Source: Oceanospirillum linum (GTDB taxonomy: Bacteria; Pseudomonadota; Gammaproteobacteria; Pseudomonadales; Halomonadaceae). From it: DNA of 64,000 nucleotides. The notes below the pieces were generated by a model. That model was not told the origin of the DNA, searched no databases, and saw only the letters and a program-made list of their open reading frames with translations. Shown here one piece after another: positions 28,707 through 37,082 of this stretch. Location of the stretch: NCBI RefSeq assembly GCF_001995095.2, contig NZ_MTSD02000002.1:248001-312000 (forward strand), read 5' to 3'. Positions within the stretch are counted from its first letter, which is position 1; each line of letters starts with the position of its first letter. A program made the position numbers and the translations under genes.

Positions 28707-30026
28707 TTAAGCGGCTTCAGCATTCTGCTCAGCTGGCTTAATAGCATCATCGTAGGACATTGCTACTTCATTTACAGTTGCTTCATTCAGCAGATTTTCA
28801 ACAACCTGCTCTTCCAGAACTGCCGATTCCAGTTGCTGACGCATCTGCTCATTGTTCATGTAGTAATCGACAACCTGCTGAGGATCCTGGTAAGACTCAG
28901 CCAGTTTCTCAACATAAGCACGAAGTGCCGTATCGTCAGCTTTCAGCTCTTTCGCTTCAACAACAGCAGCCATCAGCAGACCCAGCTTAACACGCTTTTC
29001 AGCTTGTTCCTGGAACAACTCTGCCGGCAACGCAGAAGCATCAAAGTTAGATGGGCCACCGAATTGTTGTACCGCCTGTTGGCGCAGAGCATCAATCTCA
29101 TTGCTGACAAGAGCTTTAGGCACATCGAACTCGTTACGTTCAACCAGAGCGGTAACAACCTGCTCTTTGACCTTGCTCTTAACAGTCTGCTCCAGTTCAC
29201 GCTCCATGTTTTTCTTAACATCAGCACGGAACGCTTCCAGACCACCTTCTTCTACGCCATAAAGCTTGAAGAAGTCATCATCCAGTTCAGGCTTCTGTTG
29301 CTCAGATACTTTATTCACTTTAACTTTGAATACTGCATCTTTACCTTTCAGCTGTTCAGCCTGGTAATCTTCAGGGAAAGTAACGTTTACATCTTTCTCT
29401 TCTCCGGCTTTAGCACCCACCAGCTGTGCTTCAAAACCAGGGATAAACGTACCGGAAGACAGACCCAGGTCGTGACCTTCTGCTTTACCACCTTCGAATG
29501 CTTCACCATCGATAAAGCCTTCAAAATCGATATTCACCTGATCCTGCTCGGTAGCGGCACGATCAACTTCGTTCCACTTAGCTTGTTGCTCACGCAGAAC
29601 TTCAATCATTTTGTCCAGATCTTCGTCAGAAACTGAAGCAACAGGCTTCTCAATAGACAGATCCGCAACAGAACCCACTTCAACTTCCGGGTAAACTTCC
29701 AGAGTTGCAACAAATTCCAGGTCTTTGCCTGCTTCATTTACAGAAGCATCAATTTCAGGGTAACCGGCTGGGTTCAGTTTTTCCTGTGTGATCGCTTCAA
29801 CGTACTGGGTACGCATAACTTCAGAAACAACCTCTGCACGTACTTCGTTGCCATACTGGCGACGAACAAAACTCATCGGCACCTTGCCACGACGGAAGCC
29901 GTTGATACGTGCGCTTTTAGCAGTCTGTTTCAGACGCTCCTCAACTGCTTCATCAATTTGCGCTGCTGGCACCTGAATTGTGACGCGACGCTCAAGACCA
30001 GAAGTCGTTTCAACGGAAACTTGCAT
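28707..30026 (-). CDS. tig: Trigger factor
   Basis: Ribosome-bound chaperone with peptidyl-prolyl isomerase activity. The 439-residue protein has the ribosome-binding loop GFRRGKVPMSFV at about residue 43, an FKBP domain (DQVNIDFEGFIDGEAFEGGK, FIPGFEAQLVGAKAGEEKDV, FPEDYQAEQLKGKDAVFKVK) and a C-terminal helical chaperone arm rich in acidic residues. The ATG at 30026 has GAGGA upstream and gives the normal MQVSVETTSGLER start. It leads the conserved tig-clpP-clpX-lon order. Confidence 0.97.
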   Translation of the reverse strand: MQVSVETTSGLERRVTIQVPAAQIDEAVEERLKQTAKSARINGFRRGKVPMSFVRRQYGNEVRAEVVSEVMRTQYVEAITQEKLNPAGYPEIDASVNEAGKDLEFVATLEVYPEVEVGSVADLSIEKPVASVSDEDLDKMIEVLREQQAKWNEVDRAATEQDQVNIDFEGFIDGEAFEGGKAEGHDLGLSSGTFIPGFEAQLVGAKAGEEKDVNVTFPEDYQAEQLKGKDAVFKVKVNKVSEQQKPELDDDFFKLYGVEEGGLEAFRADVKKNMERELEQTVKSKVKEQVVTALVERNEFDVPKALVSNEIDALRQQAVQQFGGPSNFDASALPAELFQEQAEKRVKLGLLMAAVVEAKELKADDTALRAYVEKLAESYQDPQQVVDYYMNNEQMRQQLESAVLEEQVVENLLNEATVNEVAMSYDDAIKPAEQNAEAA

Positions 30027-30080
30027 GAAAAATCCTCGCAATACTTTAATGCTTCTTTATAGATAAGCTGAAAGAATGAG

Positions 30081-30109
30081 ATTTTAAGAGCAGAAACACT
30101 CGCAAGCAA
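30081..30109 (-). promoter_or_regulatory. Candidate tig promoter
   Basis: Minus strand TTGCTT (30104-30109), 17-base spacer and TAAAAT (30081-30086), about 55 bases before the tig ATG. The -10 box is good and the -35 box weak. No terminator is evident between the last tRNA and this site, so read-through from the tRNA array is possible. Confidence 0.38.
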
Positions 30110-30265
30110 GCGGTTATCGCTCTTACAGGTCATAAGATGACAAAAGAAATACAAAAAATGTTAACTCTAGACATTCTAGTAACACTATTCACTAAAAAGT
30201 AAATAAAAACAATAAAATTCAAAGAGTTACATCAAGAGAAAATAAAAAGAGAAGAAAGAGAGAAA

Positions 30266-30342
30266 TGGTCGGGATAGAGGGATTCGAACCCCCGACATCC
30301 TGCTCCCAAAGCAGGCGCGCTACCAGACTGCGCTATATCCCG
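30266..30342 (-). tRNA. tRNA-Pro (TGG), copy nearest tig
   Basis: 77-base cloverleaf with acceptor CGGGATA/TATCCCG, anticodon stem CCTGC/GCAGG around TTTGGGA (anticodon TGG), T-loop GGGTTCGAATCCC and encoded ACCA. Identical to the other two tRNA-Pro copies in this array. Confidence 0.97.
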
Positions 30343-30370
30343 ACATATAAAACCAGATCCCGAAGAGAAC

Positions 30371-30447
30371 TGGGGTGAACGATGGGGCTCGAACCCACGA
30401 CAACCGGAATCACAATCCGGGGCTCTACCAACTGAGCTACGCTCACC
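30371..30447 (-). tRNA. tRNA-His (GTG), copy 2
   Basis: Acceptor GTGAGCG/CGTTCAC with an extra encoded G at -1 opposite C73, the His identity pair. Anticodon loop TTGTGAT gives GTG; CCA is encoded. Identical to the copy at 30609-30685. Confidence 0.97.
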
Positions 30448-30471
30448 ACAAATCATACAAGAGTACGATAA

Positions 30472-30548
30472 TGGTCGGGATAGAGGGATTCGAACCCCCG
30501 ACATCCTGCTCCCAAAGCAGGCGCGCTACCAGACTGCGCTATATCCCG
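30472..30548 (-). tRNA. tRNA-Pro (TGG), middle copy
   Basis: Same 77-base sequence as the other tRNA-Pro genes of the array, anticodon TGG in loop TTTGGGA, CCA encoded. Separated from the following tRNA-His by 24 bases. Confidence 0.97.
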
Positions 30549-30608
30549 ACTTAAAAACACCTCTAATTGACAGAGGCCTTGACACCTTAACAGCATCCAA
30601 TCTTAAAA

Positions 30609-30685
30609 TGGGGTGAACGATGGGGCTCGAACCCACGACAACCGGAATCACAATCCGGGGCTCTACCAACTGAGCTACGCTCACC
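30609..30685 (-). tRNA. tRNA-His (GTG), copy 1
   Basis: 77 bases including the G at -1; anticodon GTG in loop TTGTGAT, stem CCGGA/TCCGG, CCA encoded. Followed in the transcript by a tRNA-Pro after 60 bases. Confidence 0.97.
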
Positions 30686-30731
30686 ACATACACTAAATGC
30701 TTACACATCCAGCAACCGCCGAACTGAACAC

Positions 30732-30808
30732 TGGCGCGCCCAGCAGGACTCGAACCTGCAACCTACGGCTTAGAAGGCCGTTGCTCTATCCGGTTGAGCT
30801 ATAGGCGC
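30732..30808 (-). tRNA. tRNA-Arg (TCT)
   Basis: Acceptor GCGCCTA/TGGGCGC, anticodon stem ACGGC/GCCGT around CTTCTAA (anticodon TCT), T-arm GCAGGTTCGAGTCCTGC, discriminator G and encoded CCA. Second gene of the array in transcription order. Confidence 0.97.
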
Positions 30809-30824
30809 GTTACAAGTCCAAAAA

Positions 30825-30901
30825 TGGTCGGGATAGAGGGATTCGAACCCCCGACATCCTGCTCCCAAAGCAGGCGCGCTACCAGACTGCGCTATATCCC
30901 G
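30825..30901 (-). tRNA. tRNA-Pro (TGG), promoter-proximal copy
   Basis: First gene of the array on the minus strand, identical in sequence to the other two tRNA-Pro genes, anticodon TGG and encoded CCA. Its 5' end lies about 60 bases from a consensus promoter. Confidence 0.97.
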
Positions 30902-30963
30902 ACTTACTTTCGACTAACTATGTTTCGATGACTTCAGTGAGTGGCCGTCTCAACATGCGGCGC

Positions 30964-30992
30964 ATTTTATACACCTTAGAATTTTACGTCAA
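30964..30992 (-). promoter_or_regulatory. Strong stable-RNA promoter of the tRNA array
   Basis: Minus strand TTGACG (30987-30992), 17-base spacer, TAAAAT (30964-30969), then a GC-rich discriminator GCGCCGC as in stringently controlled stable-RNA promoters. Upstream of the -35 lies an A/T-rich perfect inverted repeat (30995-31020) that could act as an UP-like element. No other promoter is seen inside the array, so all six tRNAs are probably one transcript. Confidence 0.75.
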
Positions 30993-31122
30993 CTAAAATC
31001 TTAAAAAAATTTAAGATTTTCATTTAGATACAAGACATTAGCCTTGGATATTCCCCCGCAGTGATGAACATGCGAAAATAGATATATCAGTCACACAGTA
31101 TGGGCAGGAGCACCTCCAAACG

Positions 31123-31980
31123 ATGAACGCCAAAATTATCGATGGCAAACAGATTGCGCAAAACATTCGGGATTCTATCTCTGAGAAAGTACAAAAACGT
31201 ATAGATAATGGTAAACGCCTACCGGGCTTAGCCGTTGTATTGGTTGGCGAGGATCCGGCCTCGGAAGTTTATGTACGCAACAAGAAAGCTGACTGCGAAA
31301 AAGCGGGTTTTAAATCATTTTCTTATGACCTTCCTGCAAGTACTTCGCAGGATGAGCTACTGAAACTGGTTGACGATCTGAACAGCAATCCTGAAGTTGA
31401 TGGAATTCTGGTGCAACTGCCTTTACCAGCGCACCTTAAATCCGACCTGATCCTGGAACGGATTCAACCCAATAAAGATGTGGATGGCTTCCACCCTTAC
31501 AATCTGGGCCGACTGGCGCAGCGTCTGCCTGTTCTGCGCCCATGCACGCCCAAAGGAATCATCACACTCCTGAATAGCACAGGTCGCGACATGCACGGCC
31601 TGAAAGCAACCATTGTTGGTGCATCCAATATTGTTGGCAGACCTATGGCTCTGGAGCTTCTGCTGGCAGGCTGCACCGTAACAGTAACCCACCGCTTCAC
31701 CAAAGACCTGCAAAAGGAAGTCTCTGAAGCTGACGTGCTGGTTGTGGCTGTTGGCAAGCCTGGACTTGTTAAAGGCGAGCGGGTTAAAGAAGGGGCCATT
31801 GTTATTGATGTTGGCATTAACCGCCAGGATGACGGCAAACTAATTGGCGACGTTGAGTTTGAGCCTGCAGCCGCACGGGCAAGCTGGATCACTCCGGTTC
31901 CCGGCGGTGTTGGCCCGATGACCCGGGCCGCACTACTTGAAAACACACTTCAGGCCGCTGAGATGCATGACTCCGAGTAG
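31123..31980 (+). CDS. folD: Bifunctional methylene-THF dehydrogenase / methenyl-THF cyclohydrolase FolD
   Basis: Interconverts methylene-, methenyl- and formyl-tetrahydrofolate in one-carbon metabolism using NADP. The 285-residue enzyme shows the catalytic [14 protein letters not shown] segment (Lys), [24 protein letters not shown], the nucleotide-binding [15 protein letters not shown] and C-terminal [24 protein letters not shown] lies 12-13 bases upstream of the ATG and could pair with the adjacent CTCC. A terminator follows. Confidence 0.97.
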   Translation: MNAKIIDGKQIAQNIRDSISEKVQKRIDNGKRLPGLAVVLVGEDPASEVYVRNKKADCEKAGFKSFSYDLPASTSQDELLKLVDDLNSNPEVDGILVQLPLPAHLKSDLILERIQPNKDVDGFHPYNLGRLAQRLPVLRPCTPKGIITLLNSTGRDMHGLKATIVGASNIVGRPMALELLLAGCTVTVTHRFTKDLQKEVSEADVLVVAVGKPGLVKGERVKEGAIVIDVGINRQDDGKLIGDVEFEPAAARASWITPVPGGVGPMTRAALLENTLQAAEMHDSE

Positions 31981-31993
31981 GCCTTGAGTCTCA

Positions 31994-32026
31994 AAAAAAG
32001 GGATGCCAGTCCGGCATCCCTTTTTT
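31994..32026. terminator. Bidirectional terminator between folD and cysS
   Basis: GGGATGCC (32000-32007) pairs with GGCATCCC (32013-32020) around a five-base loop, with A7 before and T6 after. It serves folD on the plus strand and cysS on the minus strand. Confidence 0.92.
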
Positions 32027-32083
32027 CATTACAACCCGCCCTCAGCACTCGGTGCTGAGTTCAGAAAAAACAAACCGGTAAGA

Positions 32084-33469
32084 CTACTCTCTCACCCAGG
32101 CCGTCCCCTCACGGGAGTCTTTCAGAATAATCCCCTGCTCAGCCAGCGCATCACGAATGCGATCCGATTCAGCAAAATCTTTATTCTTACGCGCCTGGTT
32201 ACGGGCTGCGATCTGAGCGTCAATATACTCTTCAGTCAACCCTCCGCTTTGCTCCTCTCCTTTCAGGAAAGCATCTGCATCTTGCCAGAAGAGCCCCAGC
32301 ACATCACCAAACAGACGAAGTGTACCGGCCAACTGAGTTGCAGCCGCCACATCACCCTCTTTTTTGGCAATATTGAGCTGCTTAGCCAGATCAAACAATA
32401 CAGCAAAAGCTTCCGCCGTATTAAAATCGTCATCCATTGCCGTTTTAAAGCGTTCAACCCACTCGCCCTCAGGTTTGACAACAGCCGTTTCAACACCCTG
32501 AAGCGCCGTATAAAACCGCTCCAAAGATTGACGGGCAGACTTCAAACCATCCTCCGAGTAATTGATCGGACTGCGATAGTGACTGGATAACAGGAAGTAG
32601 CGCACCACCTCAGGGTTGTACTTTTCCAGTACATCCCGAATGGTGAAAAAATTACCCAAAGACTTGGACATTTTTTCCTGATCGACACGTACAGCACCGG
32701 CATGCATCCAGGTATTCGCATAGGTTTCACCGGTAGCCGCTTCCGACTGGGCGATCTCATTCTCATGATGCGGAAACGGAAGATCCGGTCCGCCGCCATG
32801 AATATCAAAATGATTACCCAAACAGCAAGTGGACATCGCCGAGCACTCAATATGCCAGCCCGGACGCCCGTTACCCCAAGGCGACTCCCAACTGACCTCA
32901 CCCTCTTTGGCAGCCTTCCAGAGCACAAAGTCCATCGGATTTTCTTTGGCATCCTGCACATCAACCCGAGCACCGGCCTGCATATCATCCAGATTACGGT
33001 TGGTCAGCTTACCGTAGCCTTCAAATTTATTAACCCGATAATAGACATCGCCATTTTCAGCGGCATAAGCAAAACCTTTATCGATCAGGGTCTGCACCAT
33101 ATTCAGAATATCCTGCATATGATGTGTCGCGCGGGGTTCATGATCAGGGCGCAGTACATTCAGACGATCCTCGTCATCATGCATCGCCTGAATCATGCGC
33201 TCGGTCAGAGCCTCAACAGACTCACCGTTTTCACCGGCACGGCGGATAATTTTATCATCCACATCGGTGATGTTACGCACATAGTTCACATCGTAACCAC
33301 GGTGACGCAGATAGCGGGTAATCATATCGAAGCCCACCATCACCCGAGCATGACCAATATGGCAAAGGTCATAAACCGTAATGCCACAGACATACATGCG
33401 TACCTTGTTCGCCTCAATCGGTGTAAAAACCTCTTTCTTGCGCGTCATGGTGTTGTAGATCTGTAACAT
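32084..33469 (-). CDS. cysS: Cysteinyl-tRNA synthetase
   Basis: Class I aminoacyl-tRNA synthetase charging tRNA-Cys. The 461-residue enzyme has the zinc/Cys-binding [19 protein letters not shown] with the HIGH motif, WHIECSAMS and [20 protein letters not shown] with further zinc ligands, the [10 protein letters not shown] loop and a C-terminal anticodon-binding helical region. It starts six bases after the glnS stop, so glnS and cysS form an operon. Confidence 0.98.
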   Translation of the reverse strand: MLQIYNTMTRKKEVFTPIEANKVRMYVCGITVYDLCHIGHARVMVGFDMITRYLRHRGYDVNYVRNITDVDDKIIRRAGENGESVEALTERMIQAMHDDEDRLNVLRPDHEPRATHHMQDILNMVQTLIDKGFAYAAENGDVYYRVNKFEGYGKLTNRNLDDMQAGARVDVQDAKENPMDFVLWKAAKEGEVSWESPWGNGRPGWHIECSAMSTCCLGNHFDIHGGGPDLPFPHHENEIAQSEAATGETYANTWMHAGAVRVDQEKMSKSLGNFFTIRDVLEKYNPEVVRYFLLSSHYRSPINYSEDGLKSARQSLERFYTALQGVETAVVKPEGEWVERFKTAMDDDFNTAEAFAVLFDLAKQLNIAKKEGDVAAATQLAGTLRLFGDVLGLFWQDADAFLKGEEQSGGLTEEYIDAQIAARNQARKNKDFAESDRIRDALAEQGIILKDSREGTAWVRE

Positions 33470-33474
33470 TCCAA

Positions 33475-35157
33475 TTATCCCTTCTTCTGAATTTTTGCCC
33501 AGCTGTCTTTAAGACCAACTGTCTTGTTAAATACCAATTTGTCATCTTTACCATGATCAAAACGATCGGCGCAGAAGTAGCCAACACGCTCAAACTGAAA
33601 ACGATCTTCAGGCGCAGCAGTCAGTAAACCAGGCTCACAATAGCCTGTTGTCACGGCCAGAGACTCAGGATTAACATATTCCAGAAAGTCCACCTCTTTA
33701 TTACTGTCAGGATTCGGATCAGTAAAAAGGTTTTCATAAAGACGTACTTCAGCAGGCACAGCATGGGGCTCAGAAACCCAGTGAATAACGCCTTTTACCT
33801 TACGCCCTTCCGGATTTTTGCCTAAGGTCTCAGGGTCGTATGTACACAGAAGCTCAACCACTTCGCCCTGCTCGTCCTTAACCACATCCTCACATTTAAT
33901 AACGTATGAGTTGCGCAGGCGCACTTCTTTACCCTGAGTCAGGCGGAAGAATTTTTTCGGTGCATCTTCCATAAAGTCCTCTGCATCAATCAGCAAAGTG
34001 CGACTGAACGGAAGTGTACGCTCGCCCATCGCTTCATTCGCCGGATGAGACGGAACCGTGAACTCTTCCACCTGATCTTCCGGGTAGTTGGTGATGGTCA
34101 CTTTAATCGGATTTAATACACACATCGCACGAGGTGCATTTTCTTCAAGGTCAGCACGTAAAGCGTGATACAGCATAGCTACATCCACGACACCGTCACT
34201 CCGGGTTACACCTGCCATATCGCAGAACTTACGCAGAGATGCCGGGGTATAGCCACGACGACGCAGTCCAGCCAGGGTCGGCATACGAGGATCATCCCAA
34301 CCTGCCACATGGCCTTCATCCACTAGCTGCTTCAGCTTACGCTTACTGGTAACGGTGTAGTTCAGATTCAAACGGGAAAATTCAATCTGTTTTGGCTGAG
34401 ACGGTACCGGCAGGTTTTCAATAAACCAGTTGTACAAAGGGCGGTGGTCTTCAAATTCCAGCGTACAGATAGAGTGCGTCACCCCTTCAATCGCATCAGA
34501 CTGGCCATGGGCAAAATCATAACTGGGATAGATGCACCATTTATCCCCGGTCTGGTGGTGGTGAGCACGTCGGATGCGATAGAGAATCGGATCACGAAGA
34601 TTGATATTTGGTGCTGACATATCAATTTTAGCCCGTAGTACTTTCGCACCATCATCAAATTCACCGGCACGCATACGCTCAAACAGATCCAGATTCTCCT
34701 CAACAGAGCGATCACGGAACGGACTATCCTTACCCGCTTCGGTCAGTGATCCGCGATATTCACGCATCTGCTCAGCGTTAAGTTCACATACATAAGCCTT
34801 TCCGGATTTGATCAGTTCAACGGCATAGCCATATAGCTGATCAAAATAATCAGATGTAAAATGAATATTACCGGCCCACTGAAACCCCAGCCACTCAACA
34901 TCAGCTTTAATGGAGTCAATATATTCCTGACTCTCTTTCTCAGGGTTTGTATCATCGAAACGCAGATTACACCCTCCGTCAAACTGCTCAGCCAAACCAA
35001 AGTTCAGACAGATGGATTTTGCATGGCCAATATGGAGGTAGCCGTTCGGCTCTGGCGGAAAACGGGTCACGATCTGCTCATACTGACCAGCAGCCAGCTC
35101 TTCCTGAATCAGTGTACGAATAAAATTTGGAGCAGGAGTGTTTTCAGTGTTGCTCAT
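33475..35157 (-). CDS. glnS: Glutaminyl-tRNA synthetase
   Basis: Class I synthetase that charges tRNA-Gln directly. The 560-residue protein contains [20 protein letters not shown] (HIGH), FDDTNPEKE, the MSK-like loop [11 protein letters not shown] and the two C-terminal beta-barrel anticodon domains ([30 protein letters not shown]). The ATG at 35157 was chosen; an in-frame TTG 12 bases earlier is less likely. A leader of 200 bases may precede it if the TATAAT near 35370 is its promoter. Confidence 0.98.
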   Translation of the reverse strand: MSNTENTPAPNFIRTLIQEELAAGQYEQIVTRFPPEPNGYLHIGHAKSICLNFGLAEQFDGGCNLRFDDTNPEKESQEYIDSIKADVEWLGFQWAGNIHFTSDYFDQLYGYAVELIKSGKAYVCELNAEQMREYRGSLTEAGKDSPFRDRSVEENLDLFERMRAGEFDDGAKVLRAKIDMSAPNINLRDPILYRIRRAHHHQTGDKWCIYPSYDFAHGQSDAIEGVTHSICTLEFEDHRPLYNWFIENLPVPSQPKQIEFSRLNLNYTVTSKRKLKQLVDEGHVAGWDDPRMPTLAGLRRRGYTPASLRKFCDMAGVTRSDGVVDVAMLYHALRADLEENAPRAMCVLNPIKVTITNYPEDQVEEFTVPSHPANEAMGERTLPFSRTLLIDAEDFMEDAPKKFFRLTQGKEVRLRNSYVIKCEDVVKDEQGEVVELLCTYDPETLGKNPEGRKVKGVIHWVSEPHAVPAEVRLYENLFTDPNPDSNKEVDFLEYVNPESLAVTTGYCEPGLLTAAPEDRFQFERVGYFCADRFDHGKDDKLVFNKTVGLKDSWAKIQKKG

Positions 35158-35476
35158 AATCTTTAGCAAATCTCTGGGTAATCGCGTGAATTTCTCAGGG
35201 CTTGCGCCCGTTCTTTTATTTGGGCTGTTAATTCAGGCCCGGGCCTAAAATGGCCGTTCAGCGGTCAGGTGATTCAGGCAGATTTTGTCAATTAAAGCGC
35301 AGAGATAAAGTAAAACCGCTTCTGATTCGCTAACCAACAGCCTGATTCTTTTGCCAAACACGCAAAAGCGCTATTATAGCGTGACGGGGAGCCATTAAGC
35401 CATCCTGTTTAACGTATCAATGATGCGAGCCACTTTGAATGGGTTTGCTGATTAAACAACGAGATAAGGTCATACC
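35158..35476. other. Divergent promoter region between glnS and ppiB
   Basis: About 320 bases without a gene. A perfect palindrome CGCTAT-T-ATAGCG near 35370 reads TATAAT on the minus strand and is the best -10 candidate for glnS, though no good -35 box is present. A 12-bp palindrome AGGCCCGGGCCT lies near 35240, in the presumed glnS leader. The ppiB ribosome site AAGG is at the right end. No RNA gene recognised. Confidence 0.5.
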
Positions 35477-35974
35477 ATGATTGTTCTGCATACTAATTTC
35501 GGCGACATTACAATTGAGCTGAATTATGAGAAAGCGCCGGTAACTGCAAAAAACTTTGAAGAGTATGTAACCAGCGGCCACTACAATGGCACCATTTTCC
35601 ATCGCGTCATTAATGGATTTATGGTTCAGGGTGGCGGCTTTGACGCTGACATGCAGCAAAAAGAAGCTAACGACCCTATTGAGAATGAAGCTGACAATGG
35701 CCTGTCCAACGAAACAGGCACTCTGGCCATGGCCCGCACTATGGACCCTCACTCTGCTTCTGCCCAATTCTTTATCAACGTTGCGGACAACACCTTCCTG
35801 AACCATACCAGCAAAGATATGCAGGGCTGGGGTTACTGTGTATTCGGCAAAGTTGTGGAAGGCATGGAAGTGGTCAATCAGATTAAAGAGGTCAAAACAA
35901 CCTCTAAAGCGGGACATCAGGATGTTCCGGCTGAGGCTGTTATTATCGAATCTGCAGAACTCATCGAAGCGTAA
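35477..35974 (+). CDS. ppiB: Peptidyl-prolyl cis-trans isomerase B (cytoplasmic cyclophilin)
   Basis: Cyclophilin that catalyses proline isomerisation during folding. The 165-residue protein has no signal peptide, marking it as the cytoplasmic PpiB type. Active-site segments are [15 protein letters not shown] (Arg), [20 protein letters not shown] and [24 protein letters not shown] precedes the ATG. It is followed by a terminator and then lpxH, a neighbourhood shared with E. coli (ppiB-lpxH). Confidence 0.97.
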   Translation: MIVLHTNFGDITIELNYEKAPVTAKNFEEYVTSGHYNGTIFHRVINGFMVQGGGFDADMQQKEANDPIENEADNGLSNETGTLAMARTMDPHSASAQFFINVADNTFLNHTSKDMQGWGYCVFGKVVEGMEVVNQIKEVKTTSKAGHQDVPAEAVIIESAELIEA

Positions 35975-36033
35975 CCCCGCCTCGTCTGTCAGACTGGCCG
36001 TTTTAATTACCTTCCAGGTAAATAAAGAAAGCC

Positions 36034-36064
36034 AAAAAAAGAGCCACTCACGGCTCTTTTTTTT
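36034..36064 (+). terminator. Rho-independent terminator after ppiB
   Basis: GAGCC/GGCTC stem extended by A7/T8 around a six-base loop, 60 bases after the ppiB stop. Confidence 0.88.
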
Positions 36065-36100
36065 ACCCGAAAACCAGAAGCCGCAGAGCATCAGCAATAG

Positions 36101-36127
36101 AGCAATCAGCAATCAGCAATCAGCAAT
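36101..36127. repeat. Short tandem heptamer repeat upstream of lpxH
   Basis: Nearly four head-to-tail copies of AGCAATC (36101-36107, 36108-36114, 36115-36121, 36122-36127), with a further AGCAAT just before. It lies 40 bases before the lpxH ATG. Copy number could vary by slippage; no function is evident. Confidence 0.85.
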
Positions 36128-36167
36128 ACCTTTTTAATACAACGCCAGGCCAAAGTGACGGAACGCC

Positions 36168-36884
36168 ATGAAACAACTTTTTATCTCAGACTTACACTTA
36201 AAAGATCTCAATGCCCCCATCACCCAAACGTTTTTCGCTTTTCTTGATCAAAAGGCAGCCATGGCCGACGAGCTCTATATCCTCGGTGATTTCTTCGAGT
36301 ACTGGATCGGAGATGATGCTATCAGTGAGCTATCGGATAAGATCGCAGCTCGCCTGAAAGATCTTAAAGAGAATCACAAAACCGATCTCTACTTTATGGT
36401 TGGCAACCGGGATTTTCTTGTCGGCAAAAATTACTGCGAACGGGCGGGAATGCAACTTATCGAAGAACCTTACAAACTCCCCGGCACCAACATTCTTCTC
36501 TGTCACGGGGACGCCGAATGCACCACGGATACGGAATATCAAAAGGTCAGACAAGTACTGCGCAACCCACAATGGCAGCAAGATTTTCTCAATAAGACTC
36601 TCGAAGAGCGCATGATCTTTGCTGAGCAGGCACGGGCGCAAAGCAAAGAGCATCAGGCAGGCTATGAGCTGACAGACCTTAATGATGATGCCATTAACGC
36701 TTTGCTTGAAGCGAATCAGACCGATATCCTTATTCATGGTCATACCCATAAACCCGGTATTCAGGCTGTAGCAGAGCAGGGCCATAAACGGGTGACACTC
36801 TCAGACTGGGACCATGAGATCTGGTACGCAGAAATCAAGGATAGCGGCCCCCCTAAACTATGCCAGTTCACGCATATTGCTTGA
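36168..36884 (+). CDS. lpxH: UDP-2,3-diacylglucosamine diphosphatase
   Basis: Calcineurin-like metallophosphatase that forms lipid X in lipid A synthesis, at the inner membrane surface. The 238-residue enzyme has the metallophosphoesterase motifs SDLHL (residues 7-11), GDFFEYWIGDD, GNRDF, CHGD and HGHTHKP, in normal order and length. Its presence fits a Gram-negative organism and the ppiB-lpxH linkage known in enterics. Confidence 0.96.
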   Translation: MKQLFISDLHLKDLNAPITQTFFAFLDQKAAMADELYILGDFFEYWIGDDAISELSDKIAARLKDLKENHKTDLYFMVGNRDFLVGKNYCERAGMQLIEEPYKLPGTNILLCHGDAECTTDTEYQKVRQVLRNPQWQQDFLNKTLEERMIFAEQARAQSKEHQAGYELTDLNDDAINALLEANQTDILIHGHTHKPGIQAVAEQGHKRVTLSDWDHEIWYAEIKDSGPPKLCQFTHIA

Positions 36885-36946
36885 ATTTCAGACATAGTGA
36901 CCAGGATCAACGACCAAAGTTGAACTCTATACCCTTGTCACCCAAC

Positions 36947-36975
36947 TTAACATTGTCGACATTTTAATTTAGAAT
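36947..36975 (+). promoter_or_regulatory. Strong sigma-70 promoter of acnB
   Basis: TTAACA (36947-36952), 17-base spacer and TAGAAT (36970-36975), each five of six to consensus. The leader to the GTG start would be about 100 bases. Confidence 0.65.
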
Positions 36976-37082
36976 CGTGCCACCGAATAAGAAGGTCGAT
37001 GAATACATCGAACGCTTTGATTTCACGTAATAAACTGTCTTTTTTACTGTGAGTCGGGGCATAAACTGATGAGGGTCTTACC

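Noticed and set aside
30232-30708. Two short minus-strand frames across the tRNA genes
   Set aside because: They translate tRNA sequence (typical SVAQLVEPRI-like shadows) and cannot be proteins.
30266-30901. Regularly spaced repeats resembling a CRISPR array
   Set aside because: The repeat units are complete tRNA genes with correct cloverleaf pairing and anticodons; spacer lengths are irregular and no cas genes are present.
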